Notes: a model not told the origin generated them from the letters alone. Positions 49,807-58,860 are shown, counted from the stretch's first letter. The stretch: DNA of 64,000 bases from Lacinutrix mariniflava (GCF_001418015.1 NZ_LIQG01000017.1:186001-250000), one strand, 5' to 3'. Translations and numbers: made by a program.

Positions 49807-49863
49807 AAAATAAATTAGGTATTTTGAAACCAAATTCAATTTAACGTTTAAGAAATAAAATTA

Positions 49864-50484
49864 ATGAAAAAACTTTTCCTATCCTCTTCATTTGTCGATG
49901 TTGCAGAATTTTTAGAACCTTTTGTAGGTAAAAAACTGAAGCATAAAACAATTACGTTTATTCCAATAGCAAGTGTTCCCGAAGAATACAAAGGCTATGT
50001 AGACGACGACAAAAAAGCATTAGAAAAATTAGGCCTTATTGTACAAGACTTAGATATAGCCAATACCTCTCAAGAAAAAGTTAAAGAAACCATTGAAAAA
50101 AATGACTTTATTTACGTTTCTGGAGGCAATACATTTTATTTACTTCAAGAACTTATAAAATCTGGAGCAGATAAAGTTATAACTTCCGAAATAGAAAATG
50201 GTAAAGTATATGTTGGCGCTTCAGCAGGTTCTGTAATACTATCTAAAAGCATTACATATGTTGAAGAAATGGATGATAAAACTAAAGCCGAAAACCTAAA
50301 AGACTACAATGCTTTAAATAGTATTGATTTTTATCCGTTACCACATTACACAAACGAACCTTTTAAAGCAGCAGCAGATAGTGTTTTTAAAGCGTACGAC
50401 TCTAAAATTAAACTCGTTCCAATAAGTAATACAGAAGTTATTCTAGTAGAAGATAACAAAATGTCTATTGCTGGAAAAAGATAA
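49864..50484 (+). CDS. Peptidase S51 / PepE-like protein
   Basis: A 206-aa protein of the class I glutamine-amidotransferase-like fold, family S51: FIYVSGGNTFYLLQELI and VYVGASAGSVILS with the nucleophile Ser120, plus FYPLPHYTNEPF with the active His161. These hydrolyse Asp-X dipeptides (PepE) or cyanophycin-type polymers. Length fits. It stands 57 bp after the SnoaL-like gene. Confidence 0.85.
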   Translation: MKKLFLSSSFVDVAEFLEPFVGKKLKHKTITFIPIASVPEEYKGYVDDDKKALEKLGLIVQDLDIANTSQEKVKETIEKNDFIYVSGGNTFYLLQELIKSGADKVITSEIENGKVYVGASAGSVILSKSITYVEEMDDKTKAENLKDYNALNSIDFYPLPHYTNEPFKAAADSVFKAYDSKIKLVPISNTEVILVEDNKMSIAGKR

Positions 50485-50514
50485 AAGAAAACAACAAGCG
50501 TTTTACATTAACAG

Positions 50515-50774
50515 TTAAAATATATAATAACTATCTGTTATCTTAAGCCATATTAGCTTTACTTATTTCCAATTTACAGATGCGATATTTTATACCTTTA
50601 TATTTTAATGGCAGCAATTACAAAGGTTAGCAACGCCAAAGTAGTACAACAAAGACTATTGAAGACATTAGCGAAAAAAGTCTGTTATAATATTTTAAAC
50701 AAACATTTAGAAGTTATACCTAAAAAGGTTTTAGAAGCTATTAATATTACATTAACACGATTCAGAGAAAATAA
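50515..50774 (+). pseudogene. Chimeric vestige: 5' end of truA joined to a SnoaL-like gene fragment
   Basis: The upstream part (50515-50579) aligns with the truA leader (54076-54149). From ATG 50580 it reads like TruA residues 1-33 (MRYFIPLYFNGSNYKG, then a TAG in place of Trp, then QRQSSTTKTIEDIS versus QKQKATTNTVQEVI). From about 50680 it matches the SnoaL-like gene (LNKHLEVIPKKVLEAINITL versus LNKHLEAVPKKDLVAMKSTL). Two different neighbours have thus contributed pieces to one non-functional stretch, which occupies most of the gap 50485-50774. Confidence 0.7.
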
Positions 50775-51608
50775 ATGGCAATAGAAAACATACCCGAACT
50801 TTATATTGAGAATAAAAAAGAAAGCCCAGATTTATTTGTTTACGACTTTAAAATGACCACAGACGTTGTTAAAAGCAAAGTGAATTTAGGTATGAATATG
50901 TTTAGTTTTTTGCAAGTTGGTAAAAAGCAAGTCCATTTTGCAAATACCTCTAAAGCGGTAAATAGCGAGCAATCGTTATTACTAAAAAAAGGAAACTGGC
51001 TTTGGACAGAATTATTAGACACGGAAGCCATTTACTATTGTAAACTCTTCTTTTTTTCAGAAAAAAAACTTACCGATTTTTTAAGTAAATACACCAAAAA
51101 CGTAAAGCCTTACCAAGAAAAGGTGCCATATTTTGTAATAGAAAATGATGATTATATTGCGTCCTTTATAAGTTCGTTATCTTCCATCACTTTTGAAGAT
51201 TCTCCATATTGCGATGCAATATTAGCGCTTAAATTTGACGAAATACTATTGTACTTACTAGACAAATATGGTAGTGAGTTTGAACATTACTTACACGCCT
51301 TAATATCTAAAGAAGTATCTCCTTTTAAAAATATAGTTGAAGACCACATACACTCTAACCTAAAATTAGAAGAAATTGCATTTTTATGCAATATGAGTTT
51401 ATCAACTTTTAAAAGACATTTTACTGCAGAATATAAAGAAGCTCCAGGAAAATGGTTAAAAGATAAGCGTTTACAAAAGGCTAAAGAGTTGCTACAAGGA
51501 GGCGATTTAAAAGCGTCTGATATCTATTTAGACGTCGGTTATAACAACCTTTCTAACTTTAGTGCCGCGTTTAAAAACAAATTCGGAATTAGTCCAACCG
51601 AAATTTAA
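50775..51608 (+). CDS. AraC-family transcriptional regulator
   Basis: A 277-aa regulator. Its C-terminal double helix-turn-helix (about 190-277) has LKLEEIAFLCNMSLSTFKRHFTAEYKEAPGKWLKDKRLQKAKELL and ASDIYLDVGYNNLSNFSAAFKNKFGISPTE, which are canonical. The N-terminal part (1-180) is a cupin-like ligand region with a Lys/Phe-rich stretch. The aldehyde dehydrogenase gene follows directly in the same direction and is a natural candidate target. Confidence 0.88.
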   Translation: MAIENIPELYIENKKESPDLFVYDFKMTTDVVKSKVNLGMNMFSFLQVGKKQVHFANTSKAVNSEQSLLLKKGNWLWTELLDTEAIYYCKLFFFSEKKLTDFLSKYTKNVKPYQEKVPYFVIENDDYIASFISSLSSITFEDSPYCDAILALKFDEILLYLLDKYGSEFEHYLHALISKEVSPFKNIVEDHIHSNLKLEEIAFLCNMSLSTFKRHFTAEYKEAPGKWLKDKRLQKAKELLQGGDLKASDIYLDVGYNNLSNFSAAFKNKFGISPTEI

Positions 51609-51749
51609 ATATTTCTATTTTATTTTAAACTATTAATAATCAGTGTTTTAATAATTAATTAGGATTTAATTAACACTAGTTTTTACTATTTGGACTATTT
51701 TCATAAGTTATTGAACTGTATCAATAAATACGAATCCTCTCCTCCATTC

Positions 51750-51757
51750 TATCTTTG
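51750..51757 (+). promoter_or_regulatory. -7 promoter box of the aldehyde dehydrogenase gene
   Basis: TATCTTTG, an exact consensus match, lies 58 nt before the ATG at 51816. It falls inside the longer open frame beginning at 51690, which supports the shorter protein. Confidence 0.55.
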
Positions 51758-51815
51758 TACCATAATTAAAATGCTTGTCACAAAGTATTTATTCACATTA
51801 AAAAAACTTATAATT

Positions 51816-53318
51816 ATGGCAAATGTAACTAAACCCGAATTTAAAGAAAAGTATGGAAACTTTATCGGAGGAAAATTTGTAGACCCAGTTAAAGGTCAAT
51901 ATTTCGATAACGTTTCTCCTGTAGATGGTAAAGTATTTACACAAGCAGCACGTTCAACACAAGAAGATATCGATCTTGCGTTAGACGCAGCACACGAAGC
52001 ATTTCCTGCTTGGAGTACATCATCAGCAACAGAGCGTAGTAATATGTTATTAAAAATTGCTCAAGTTATGGAAGATAACTTCGAGTACTTAGCAACTTTA
52101 GAAACGATTGATAACGGTAAACCAATTCGCGAATCTCGTGCAGCAGATATCCCTTATTGTATCGATCACTTTCGTTATTTCGCAGGTGTAATTCGTGCAG
52201 ACGAAGGTAGTATTTCAGAACATGATAAAGATACAGTAAGTATCGTATTACATGAACCCGTTGGTGTTGTTGGAGAAATTATTCCATGGAACTTTCCAAT
52301 GTTAATGCTAGCTTGGAAAATTGCTCCAGCTTTAGCAGCCGGTTGTACAGCTGTTGTAAAACCAGCAGAACAAACACCTACAAGTGTTATTATGTTAATG
52401 GAACTTATTGGTGATATTTTACCAGCAGGTGTATTAAATATTGTAACTGGTTTTGGTGCTGAGGCTGGCGCGGCTTTAGCAACATCTAAGCGTATTGCAA
52501 AACTATCTTTTACTGGTTCTACAGAAACAGGACGTAAAGTTTTACATAATGCTGCCGAAAATATTATTCCAGTAACTATGGAGCTAGGTGGTAAATCTCC
52601 AAACGTGTTTTTTCCATCTGTAGCAGATCACGACGACGATTTCTTTAGTAAAGCTATTGAAGGTGCATTAATGTTCTCTTTAAATCAAGGTGAAATTTGC
52701 ACTGCTCCATCACGTATTTTAGTGCATGAGGATATTGCAGATCTTTTTATCGAAAAAATGAAAGTACGTTTAAAAGCAATTAAAACAGGAAACCCATTAG
52801 ATCCAGAAACTATGATTGGTTCTCAAGTTTCTAAGCCACAATACGACAAAATTCTTGACTATATTAAAATAGGAAAAGATGAAGGTGCAGAAGTTGTTGC
52901 TGGTGGTGATGCTGGTAATTATGAAGGTGAACTTTCTGAAGGATACTACATCCAACCTACAGTTTTAAAAGGAAATAATAAGATGCGTATTTTCCAAGAA
53001 GAAATTTTTGGCCCAGTTGTAGCTTTAACAACATTCAGTTCTACAGAAGAAGCAATTGCCATTGCAAACGATACGCCTTACGGTTTAGGTGCTGGTGTTT
53101 GGTCTCGTGATGCACACGAATTATACCAAGTACCTCGTGCTATACAAGCAGGTAGAGTTTGGGTAAATCAATACCATACTTATCCTGCTCACGCACCATT
53201 TGGTGGCGTTAAAGAATCTGGATTTGGCCGTGAAAACCACAAAATGGCTTTAGACCATTACCGCGTTGTAAAAAACATGTTAATCTCTTACGACAAGAAA
53301 CCAATGGGCTTCTTTTAA
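51816..53318 (+). CDS. Aldehyde dehydrogenase, NAD(P)-dependent
   Basis: A 500-aa aldehyde dehydrogenase (AldB/ExaC-like). The active-site Cys is Cys295 in GEICTAPSR, and the general base Glu256 lies in [13 protein letters not shown]. The cofactor-binding stretch is [32 protein letters not shown]. It starts [15 protein letters not shown] at 51816; an upstream TTG (51690) would add 42 unlike residues overlapping the promoter. It oxidises aliphatic aldehydes such as acetaldehyde. The AraC-type gene upstream probably controls it. A terminator follows at once. Confidence 0.95.
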   Translation: MANVTKPEFKEKYGNFIGGKFVDPVKGQYFDNVSPVDGKVFTQAARSTQEDIDLALDAAHEAFPAWSTSSATERSNMLLKIAQVMEDNFEYLATLETIDNGKPIRESRAADIPYCIDHFRYFAGVIRADEGSISEHDKDTVSIVLHEPVGVVGEIIPWNFPMLMLAWKIAPALAAGCTAVVKPAEQTPTSVIMLMELIGDILPAGVLNIVTGFGAEAGAALATSKRIAKLSFTGSTETGRKVLHNAAENIIPVTMELGGKSPNVFFPSVADHDDDFFSKAIEGALMFSLNQGEICTAPSRILVHEDIADLFIEKMKVRLKAIKTGNPLDPETMIGSQVSKPQYDKILDYIKIGKDEGAEVVAGGDAGNYEGELSEGYYIQPTVLKGNNKMRIFQEEIFGPVVALTTFSSTEEAIAIANDTPYGLGAGVWSRDAHELYQVPRAIQAGRVWVNQYHTYPAHAPFGGVKESGFGRENHKMALDHYRVVKNMLISYDKKPMGFF

Positions 53319-53346
53319 TTAAAACAAATTAGATTACCATTATAAT

Positions 53347-53376
53347 AAAGCCTTGGATATATCCAGGGCTTTATTT
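53347..53376 (+). terminator. Intrinsic terminator of the aldehyde dehydrogenase gene
   Basis: A near-perfect palindrome, AAAGCC (53347-53352) / GGCTTT (53367-53372) with TTGGAT/ATCCAG inside, followed by ATTTTGTTT. Confidence 0.82.
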
Positions 53377-53450
53377 TGTTTAATAACCCACAAATTAAAC
53401 AAAGCATAAAACAAGTAACTGCACTACTTCTAATATAATAAACAAACCGT

Positions 53451-53458
53451 TATTTTTG
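53451..53458 (+). promoter_or_regulatory. -7 promoter box of the NUDIX gene
   Basis: TATTTTTG, an exact consensus match, 20 nt before the ATG at 53479; leader about 14 nt. Confidence 0.5.
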
Positions 53459-53478
53459 CGCAAAATTAAAAGCTCTAA

Positions 53479-54009
53479 ATGCAGAATTTAAAAACACACT
53501 ATCATCCAGAGGTTATAGACCTTGAAAACAAATCTGTCTTTACAAGGTTAGCGACCAGAAGCATTGTTATTAATGGCGATTCTATTTTACTACTTTACAC
53601 TAAAAGATATGAAGATTATAGTCTTCCTGGAGGTGGTTTAGATCTAGACGAAGATAAAATAGAAGGCATGAAAAGAGAGCTTAACGAAGAAACTGGTGCC
53701 CAAAACATTAGAAACATTAAACCTTTTGGTATTTACGAAGAGTACAGACCTTGGTACAAACCAGATTTCGATGTGCAACACATGATTTCCTATTGCTACA
53801 CTTGCGAAATTAATACCGAACTCGGCAATACAAGTTTAGAAGCCTACGAAACAACTAATGGTATGCAAGCCGTTTGGGTTAATATACACACAGCAATTGC
53901 TCATAATATTAAAATAATGGCTACGAGCGATAAAAAAGGCATGTCTATAGAGCGAGAAACCTTTTTATTACAGCTAATAGCAGAAAAGAAAACGCTTAGT
54001 ATTATTTAA
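53479..54009 (+). CDS. NUDIX hydrolase
   Basis: A 176-aa protein with a complete Nudix box, GGLDLDEDKIEGMKRELNEETGA (residues about 52-75), that is G-x5-E-x7-REL-x-EE-x-G. It hydrolyses a nucleoside diphosphate linked to another moiety, as in 8-oxo-dGTP or ADP-ribose; the substrate is unknown. It has its own promoter and terminator. An internally deleted second copy lies at 57383-57548. Confidence 0.92.
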   Translation: MQNLKTHYHPEVIDLENKSVFTRLATRSIVINGDSILLLYTKRYEDYSLPGGGLDLDEDKIEGMKRELNEETGAQNIRNIKPFGIYEEYRPWYKPDFDVQHMISYCYTCEINTELGNTSLEAYETTNGMQAVWVNIHTAIAHNIKIMATSDKKGMSIERETFLLQLIAEKKTLSII

Positions 54010-54014
54010 AACAC

Positions 54015-54047
54015 AAAAGCATAAATTAAAAAGTTTATGCTTTTTTT
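54015..54047 (+). terminator. Intrinsic terminator of the NUDIX gene
   Basis: An 11-bp perfect stem AAAAGCATAAA (54015-54025) / TTTATGCTTTT (54034-54044) with a T tail. Confidence 0.9.
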
Positions 54048-54149
54048 ATGCAATAGAATCTGTACCGTTTAAAACATATAATAACTATCCTATTTATTTA
54101 GGTTGTAACCATTTTACAATACTTAGTTTTACTTTTTCTAATACAACAC

Positions 54150-54944
54150 ATGCGATATTTTATACATTTAGGCTTTAATGGTAGCGATTATAGCGGTTGG
54201 CAAAAACAAAAAGCCACCACAAATACGGTACAAGAAGTTATAGAAAATACACTTTCTCAAATATTTAAAAAGAATATTAGCGTTTATGGTTGTGGCAGAA
54301 CAGATGCAGGCGTGCATGCAAGCCAATATGTAATTCAGATTAATTTAGACGAAGCACCAACATTCGATTTAAAATTCCGAATGAATAAAAACTTACCCAA
54401 CAGCATCGCCGTTTTCGAAATTATAGAAGTTACCGTAGAGCAACATTGCCGTTACCATGCCGTAGCACGCTCTTACGACTATTTTATACATTGGCACAAA
54501 AACCCAATACTGCACAATAAAAGCTCCTTTTATCAAGATTATAAGTTAGATTTCGATGTAATGAAACAAGCCACAGCGCTTATTCGCGAAACCAAAAACT
54601 TTAAAGCCTTTTGCAAACAACCCGATTTATACGATAATACGTATTGCAACATTACCAACTGCCAACTCTTTATTAACGAAGCACAAGGCAGAATGCGTTT
54701 TACAATAACAAGCAACCGTTTTCTTCGTGGTATGATTAGAATTTGTGTGTATTATTTGCTAGAAGTTGGACGTGGTAAAATAAGTTTAGACACATTTAAG
54801 CAAATTTTAAGACAAGAAAAAGAGTTAAAAATAACCTATGCTGCACACCCAAATGGTCTTTTTTTAAGTAAGATTGAATATCCCTTTTTAGAGTTAGACA
54901 ATTCTCAAAATTTGGTTAAGATGCTTAGTTTTGGTTTGGAGTGA
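54150..54944 (+). CDS. truA: tRNA pseudouridine(38-40) synthase TruA
   Basis: A 264-aa enzyme. It has the start RYFIHLGFNGSDYSGWQKQ, the catalytic Asp52 in GCGRTDAGVHA and later motifs ARSYDYFIHW and RFLRGMIRICVYYLLEVGRG (MVR-like). It isomerises uridines 38-40 of the tRNA anticodon arm. Full length. The leader and first 33 codons are partly duplicated at 50515-50680. Confidence 0.93.
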   Translation: MRYFIHLGFNGSDYSGWQKQKATTNTVQEVIENTLSQIFKKNISVYGCGRTDAGVHASQYVIQINLDEAPTFDLKFRMNKNLPNSIAVFEIIEVTVEQHCRYHAVARSYDYFIHWHKNPILHNKSSFYQDYKLDFDVMKQATALIRETKNFKAFCKQPDLYDNTYCNITNCQLFINEAQGRMRFTITSNRFLRGMIRICVYYLLEVGRGKISLDTFKQILRQEKELKITYAAHPNGLFLSKIEYPFLELDNSQNLVKMLSFGLE

Positions 54945-54980
54945 TTTTAATTTAGTTGAAATTGTAAGTACTAGCTATTG

Positions 54981-55211
54981 ATGCATAATTCTATAAAAAC
55001 ACATATTCAAAAACTCTCTATTTGGATTATGAAAATAATACTTTTTAGTATTATTGTTCATCTTTTAATGCTGGCTATGCTTTTAATTGGAAAAATAAAC
55101 GGTTCTCATTATAATGATGCTATAAGCTTAAAAAAAAGACTTTTTATGCTATTAACACAAGTTGTTGTTTTCTTTAGTGTAAGATTGATTGTTCGTAAAA
55201 TGAAGAAATAA
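54981..55211 (+). CDS. Small hypothetical membrane protein
   Basis: A 76-aa protein with two hydrophobic helices (about 12-38 and 52-68) and a basic tail, RLIVRKMKK. The start is the ATG at 54981, one codon after an in-frame TTG. No family recognised. It lies 36 bp after truA and may be co-transcribed. Confidence 0.5.
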   Translation: MHNSIKTHIQKLSIWIMKIILFSIIVHLLMLAMLLIGKINGSHYNDAISLKKRLFMLLTQVVVFFSVRLIVRKMKK

Positions 55212-55503
55212 TTTAACTACTCACCTATCTTTAAATTGAGAACAAATTTTATCTTTTTATTTAATATTTAGGTTTTTACGGGTTTCCGTAATTATTATAT
55301 AATAGGTTGTTTTAAATTTGGATTTGAAGTGAATTTCGAAAACAAGCTAGTTAACTTATGTTAATAATTTTGTGTAAAACTAGCTCTGTAATCGTTGATA
55401 ACCAATTTTTAAAAATATAACTTCGCTTAACGTATGATATAAAACATTGAAACGATTTTATATCAACGAACAACCGAGAATTCAATAAACCGAGAAAATA
55501 TAA

Positions 55504-57183
55504 ATGATACTTAACCAGAAAATAATAGTTAAAAATTATAAATGTTTTGACTCTAAAGAAGGTGGCGGATTTGATAAAATACTTCCAATTAACTTAATAA
55601 TTGGAAAGAATAATTCTGGAAAAAGTAGTTTAATCGACTTAATTGAATTTTTGGTTAATAGTAACGACAATTTCACTAAAACAGGAAGAGAATCTAAAAC
55701 ACCCGCAATCATAATTGAACACACTCTTAATGAATCAAATATCTCTCGAGTCTTCCCTTCTGGAACTAGTGGTGGCGGAATACCAGGAAGAAGTTTTTAC
55801 GAATATGGAAAACAATTTATAGGAAAAAAATACACTTATCAATTTAACGGTAAAAATCAAAAAACATTTGTAAGTACTGATGCTGAATATGTGCGGCATG
55901 CACAAAAGATGTTTGATTCTTTGGCTTCAGTAGTTGAATTTCCATTTGCAAACAAATCATTTTGTAATATTTCCGCAGAAAGAGATATTATTCCTGAAAC
56001 GTCGAATACAGAATTAAAATTTTATTCTAATGGTGTTGGTTCAACTAATACCATTCAACAAATACTGAATAAAACAGACAAGGACAGTACAATAATCGAA
56101 AAAATATTACTTGAGGAACTAAATGTTATCATAAATCCCGATATCCATTTTTCACGAATTTTAGTTCAACTTGATGAAAATAACAAATGGGAGCTTTTTT
56201 TTGAAGATGCAAATCAAAAAAGAATCTCATTATCTAAAATGGGAAGTGGAATAAAAACAGTTTTATTAGTCTTATTAAACTTAATTGTTAGACCTAAAAT
56301 TGAAAATAAAAATCCAAACTCGTATGTCTTTGCTTTTGAGGAACTGGAAAACAATTTACATCCTTCATTACAAAGACGTTTATATAATTATATAAAAAAA
56401 TATTCAAAGAAACATGCAGCTTACTTTTTTCTTACAACTCACTCAAATGTAGTTATAGATTCTTTTGGTACTGATAAAAATGCTCAATTAATTCACGTTT
56501 CAAATGATGGAGATAAATCTACTTCAAAAACAGTTTTATCTTACAATGGAACAAAACAAATTTTAAATGATTTAGGTTTAAAAGCCAGTGATATACTTCA
56601 AAGCAATGGTATTATTTGGGTAGAAGGACCTAGTGATAGAAATTTTATAAATAAGTGGATTGAGATTCTTTCACCCGAATTAAAGGAAGGATTACATTAC
56701 GTTATAATGTTTTATGGAGGTAGATTACTATCAAACTTATCATTTGATTTCGAATGGTTAAAAAAAGAAGTAATTCCATTATTAAAAATAAACCGTAATG
56801 CATATGTGGTTATTGATAGAGATGGAAAGACAATTAATACAAAACTCAATGAAACAAAAGTTAGAATCAAAGAAGAGATTGGAGAAAATAGATGTTGGAT
56901 AACTAAAGGTCGTGAAATTGAAAACTATTTGTCTGACGAAACTCTATCAAATTGGTTGAATGAAAATCATAAATACAAAGTAGAAATAGTAAATAATAAA
57001 AACATTAAACTAGAAGAAAATATAATAAATTCTAACAATAAAATTAAACTAAAGTATAATCTTAATAAGACAATTTATTCATCTGAAATATCTGAATTTA
57101 TAAACGTTGATTCTATAAGTATTATGGATTTAAATGAAAAACTGAATGAATTAATAGAAGCTATAAAAGAATGGAACAAGTAA
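55504..57183 (+). CDS. OLD-family ATPase/TOPRIM nuclease
   Basis: A 559-aa AAA/ABC-type ATPase with a TOPRIM domain. Walker A is IIGKNNSGKSSL (about 32-43), the Q-loop/signature region is around SLSKMGSGIKTVLLV, Walker B is FAFEELENNLHPSLQRR and the H-loop is TTHSNVVID. The TOPRIM motifs GIIWVEGPSDRNF (about 368-380) and VIDRDGK (about 437-443) hold the acidic metal residues. OLD-family proteins are nucleases used in phage defence and retron or Gabija systems. No UvrD-like helicase or reverse transcriptase is adjacent, so this looks like a stand-alone class 1-type OLD protein. It is inserted between truA and a secreted-protein gene, bracketed by inverted repeats. Confidence 0.87.
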   Translation: MILNQKIIVKNYKCFDSKEGGGFDKILPINLIIGKNNSGKSSLIDLIEFLVNSNDNFTKTGRESKTPAIIIEHTLNESNISRVFPSGTSGGGIPGRSFYEYGKQFIGKKYTYQFNGKNQKTFVSTDAEYVRHAQKMFDSLASVVEFPFANKSFCNISAERDIIPETSNTELKFYSNGVGSTNTIQQILNKTDKDSTIIEKILLEELNVIINPDIHFSRILVQLDENNKWELFFEDANQKRISLSKMGSGIKTVLLVLLNLIVRPKIENKNPNSYVFAFEELENNLHPSLQRRLYNYIKKYSKKHAAYFFLTTHSNVVIDSFGTDKNAQLIHVSNDGDKSTSKTVLSYNGTKQILNDLGLKASDILQSNGIIWVEGPSDRNFINKWIEILSPELKEGLHYVIMFYGGRLLSNLSFDFEWLKKEVIPLLKINRNAYVVIDRDGKTINTKLNETKVRIKEEIGENRCWITKGREIENYLSDETLSNWLNENHKYKVEIVNNKNIKLEENIINSNNKIKLKYNLNKTIYSSEISEFINVDSISIMDLNEKLNELIEAIKEWNK

Positions 57184-57186
57184 ATA

Positions 57187-57327
57187 CTACACCTAACACC
57201 GTATATAATTTATTGCTGGCTTCTCGCCTACTTACGAAAGTTCTCGCGGACTTTCTTGGTCGGTAATTATTTACTAAATTAGGTGCTTAAACCACGCAAC
57301 AAACCATATACAACAACGTTAAGCGAA
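57187..57327. other. Structured element downstream of the OLD gene
   Basis: A 140-bp stretch with nested complementary arms: CACCTAA (57190) with TTAGGTG (57279), GTATAT (57201) with ATATAC (57306), and an inner GAAAGT/ACTTTC hairpin (57236-57255). It ends at CGTTAAGCG. The nested palindrome resembles the folded attC-type sites of gene cassettes, but no integrase is visible and the likeness is only structural. Confidence 0.4.
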
Positions 57328-57382
57328 CCAACACAAAATTTCTATTCTCACTTACTATTCTCTTATTTTTTGAAAAAATAAA

Positions 57383-57548
57383 AGCTCTTCCTGTAAAGAC
57401 ATATTCTAAAAACAAAATATCATTCTAAAATAAAAATCTTAGAAAATAAATCTGTTCTAAAAAGATTAGCAACAGTAAGTATTGCTATTATGGAAGTAGA
57501 ACTTGGAACCGCGTCAATGAAAGCTTACGAAATAAAAAATGGCATGTA
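57383..57548 (+). pseudogene. Vestige of the NUDIX gene with large internal deletion
   Basis: Reading in one frame gives KILENKSVLKRLATVSIAI joined directly to VELGTASMKAYEIKNGM and a stop. The intact NUDIX protein reads IDLENKSVFTRLATRSIVI in its start and TELGNTSLEAYETTNGM about 70 codons later. The catalytic box is deleted. Similarity extends upstream to AAAAGCTCT (57388). It occupies the second half of the 458-bp gap 57184-57641; the first part is the structured element. Confidence 0.72.
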
Positions 57549-57641
57549 AATTAATGATTATAAATAATTGCTTAGCTTTATGTGCTTTAGTAAACTTAAA
57601 TCATTAAACGACTCAAACTCACAATTTAAAAATCTACAACA

Positions 57642-58676
57642 ATGAACAAAATTCTAATCCTATTTTTATTAATATGTCTTAATATTTCGGCACAAAACGC
57701 TAAAAACACAGGTTGGATTATTCAGGAATTACACTATCCAGAAATAGCATTTCCAGAAGCTTTTAAAACCTACAAAGTCGAGATTAACGTTAATAGCGAA
57801 AGCATTAAACGCATTACAAATAAAGAGCAAGAAACGTCTACTTATAAAAATCCAAACATTACTAGCTTTGTAGATAGTTATATTAAATTACCAGGTTTCG
57901 AACTTTCGGAAACGCCAGATTTTATTTTAGAATTTTCAGATTTAGGGATAAAGCACATTTTAAGCGTATCGGAAAAGAAAAAATATGGTAAAGATGCTAA
58001 AAACACCTTTACTGGTGTTGTAGAATTATCGTCGGCTATAAAACTTGTTGTAAAGGACACTAACGGCATTATTCTGTTTGAAAAAGTATACACAAAAAAA
58101 CAAGAAAGTGAAACTGCTAGTGTTTACAAAAATGCAAGCATTACCTCTAGTGACATTGCATTATCGCAAATTAAAAAGCAATACACAGCAAATGCCAGTG
58201 AATACAGATTTAACAAAAACACAACCATAGCAAGTAATAATGTTATGGATATTAATAACGAGTTAAAAGCTAAGTTTTCTAGATATTACAAGCCTAGACG
58301 CGTGAATTTATTTCTTGTTAAAAAAGAAGAAAAGTACGGTATAGATAATAATGCACAGGTAGAAAAACTAACAGCATTAAACACTACAAAATATAGCGAT
58401 ACGTATAATGCAGATTTAAAAAAGCTTGCTGAAGAAAGTTTAGCGAAATTTGAATTAGAATTATCTAAAATAAAAGATAAAACTGATAAGAAAGAAAAGA
58501 AAATATACTGGAGTTTATTAAGTAATATTTCGGGTGTTTACTACGCTTTAGGCAATTATGATAAAGCTATAGACTATGCAAAATTACGCGAAACGGTAGA
58601 TTATAATAAAAAGTGGTCTTTTAATCTAGAAATAGCCGAAAAAAGAAAAGAAGTAATAGCGAAAAACAAAAGTTAA
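57642..58676 (+). CDS. Hypothetical secreted protein with a C-terminal TPR-like region
   Basis: A 344-aa protein with a signal peptide (1-17, cut near ISAQ-N). Residues 20-170 are beta-rich (e.g. IKLVVKDTNGIILFEKVYTKK), the middle is Lys/Asn-rich, and the C-terminus is helical with one TPR-like unit (WSLLSNISGVYYALGNYDKAIDYAKLRETV). No family recognised. It is probably periplasmic or bound to the outer membrane. Terminator at 58702-58731. Confidence 0.7.
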   Translation: MNKILILFLLICLNISAQNAKNTGWIIQELHYPEIAFPEAFKTYKVEINVNSESIKRITNKEQETSTYKNPNITSFVDSYIKLPGFELSETPDFILEFSDLGIKHILSVSEKKKYGKDAKNTFTGVVELSSAIKLVVKDTNGIILFEKVYTKKQESETASVYKNASITSSDIALSQIKKQYTANASEYRFNKNTTIASNNVMDINNELKAKFSRYYKPRRVNLFLVKKEEKYGIDNNAQVEKLTALNTTKYSDTYNADLKKLAEESLAKFELELSKIKDKTDKKEKKIYWSLLSNISGVYYALGNYDKAIDYAKLRETVDYNKKWSFNLEIAEKRKEVIAKNKS

Positions 58677-58701
58677 GCAACTAGTTTTATTACATAAAGA
58701 G

Positions 58702-58731
58702 AACACTTTAAAGCCATTTTAAAGTGTTTTT
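58702..58731 (+). terminator. Intrinsic terminator
   Basis: An 11-bp perfect stem AACACTTTAAA (58702-58712) / TTTAAAGTGTT (58718-58728), loop GCCAT, and a short T tail. Confidence 0.82.
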
Positions 58732-58798
58732 ATGTTTATATCCGTTTTTCAAATGCGCGTTCTTAGATAAAACAGTATAAAATCTTCTTACTATTCCG

Positions 58799-58855
58799 TA
58801 ACTTTGTTCAGCTAAGAAAAAGAATAAATTTAAGAGGTTTCCGTCTTCACGGAAA
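58799..58855 (+). promoter_or_regulatory. mutS2 promoter box and leader hairpin
   Basis: The -7 box TAACTTTG (58799-58806) matches the consensus exactly. The leader of about 48 nt contains the hairpin TTTCCG (58838-58843) / CGGAAA (58850-58855), 5 bp before the ATG at 58861. It is of the same type as the hairpins at 46479-46527. Confidence 0.5.
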
Positions 58856-58860
58856 AACGT

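Larger units (their letters stand above)
55422..57327. repeat. 11-bp inverted repeats flanking the OLD-nuclease gene
   Basis: TTCGCTTAACG at 55422-55432 and its exact reverse complement CGTTAAGCGAA at 57317-57327 bracket a single gene. Outward of the core, both also show a GTxxxTATA-like stretch. This is the kind of boundary expected for a cassette or mobile unit. The 292-bp gap before the gene (55212-55503) otherwise shows no ORF. Confidence 0.5.

Noticed and set aside
51690-51815. 42-residue N-terminal extension of the aldehyde dehydrogenase
   Set aside because: It starts at TTG, has no family similarity and overlaps a perfect -7 box; the ATG at 51816 gives the usual N-terminus.
55504-57183. 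Gabija or PARIS-type defence system
   Set aside because: The OLD protein stands alone; no UvrD-like helicase (GajB) or AriB-like partner is encoded on either side.
57187-57327. Bona fide integron attC site
   Set aside because: Only the nested-palindrome layout is similar; there is no integrase gene in the window and no array of cassettes, so I report it as a structural likeness only.
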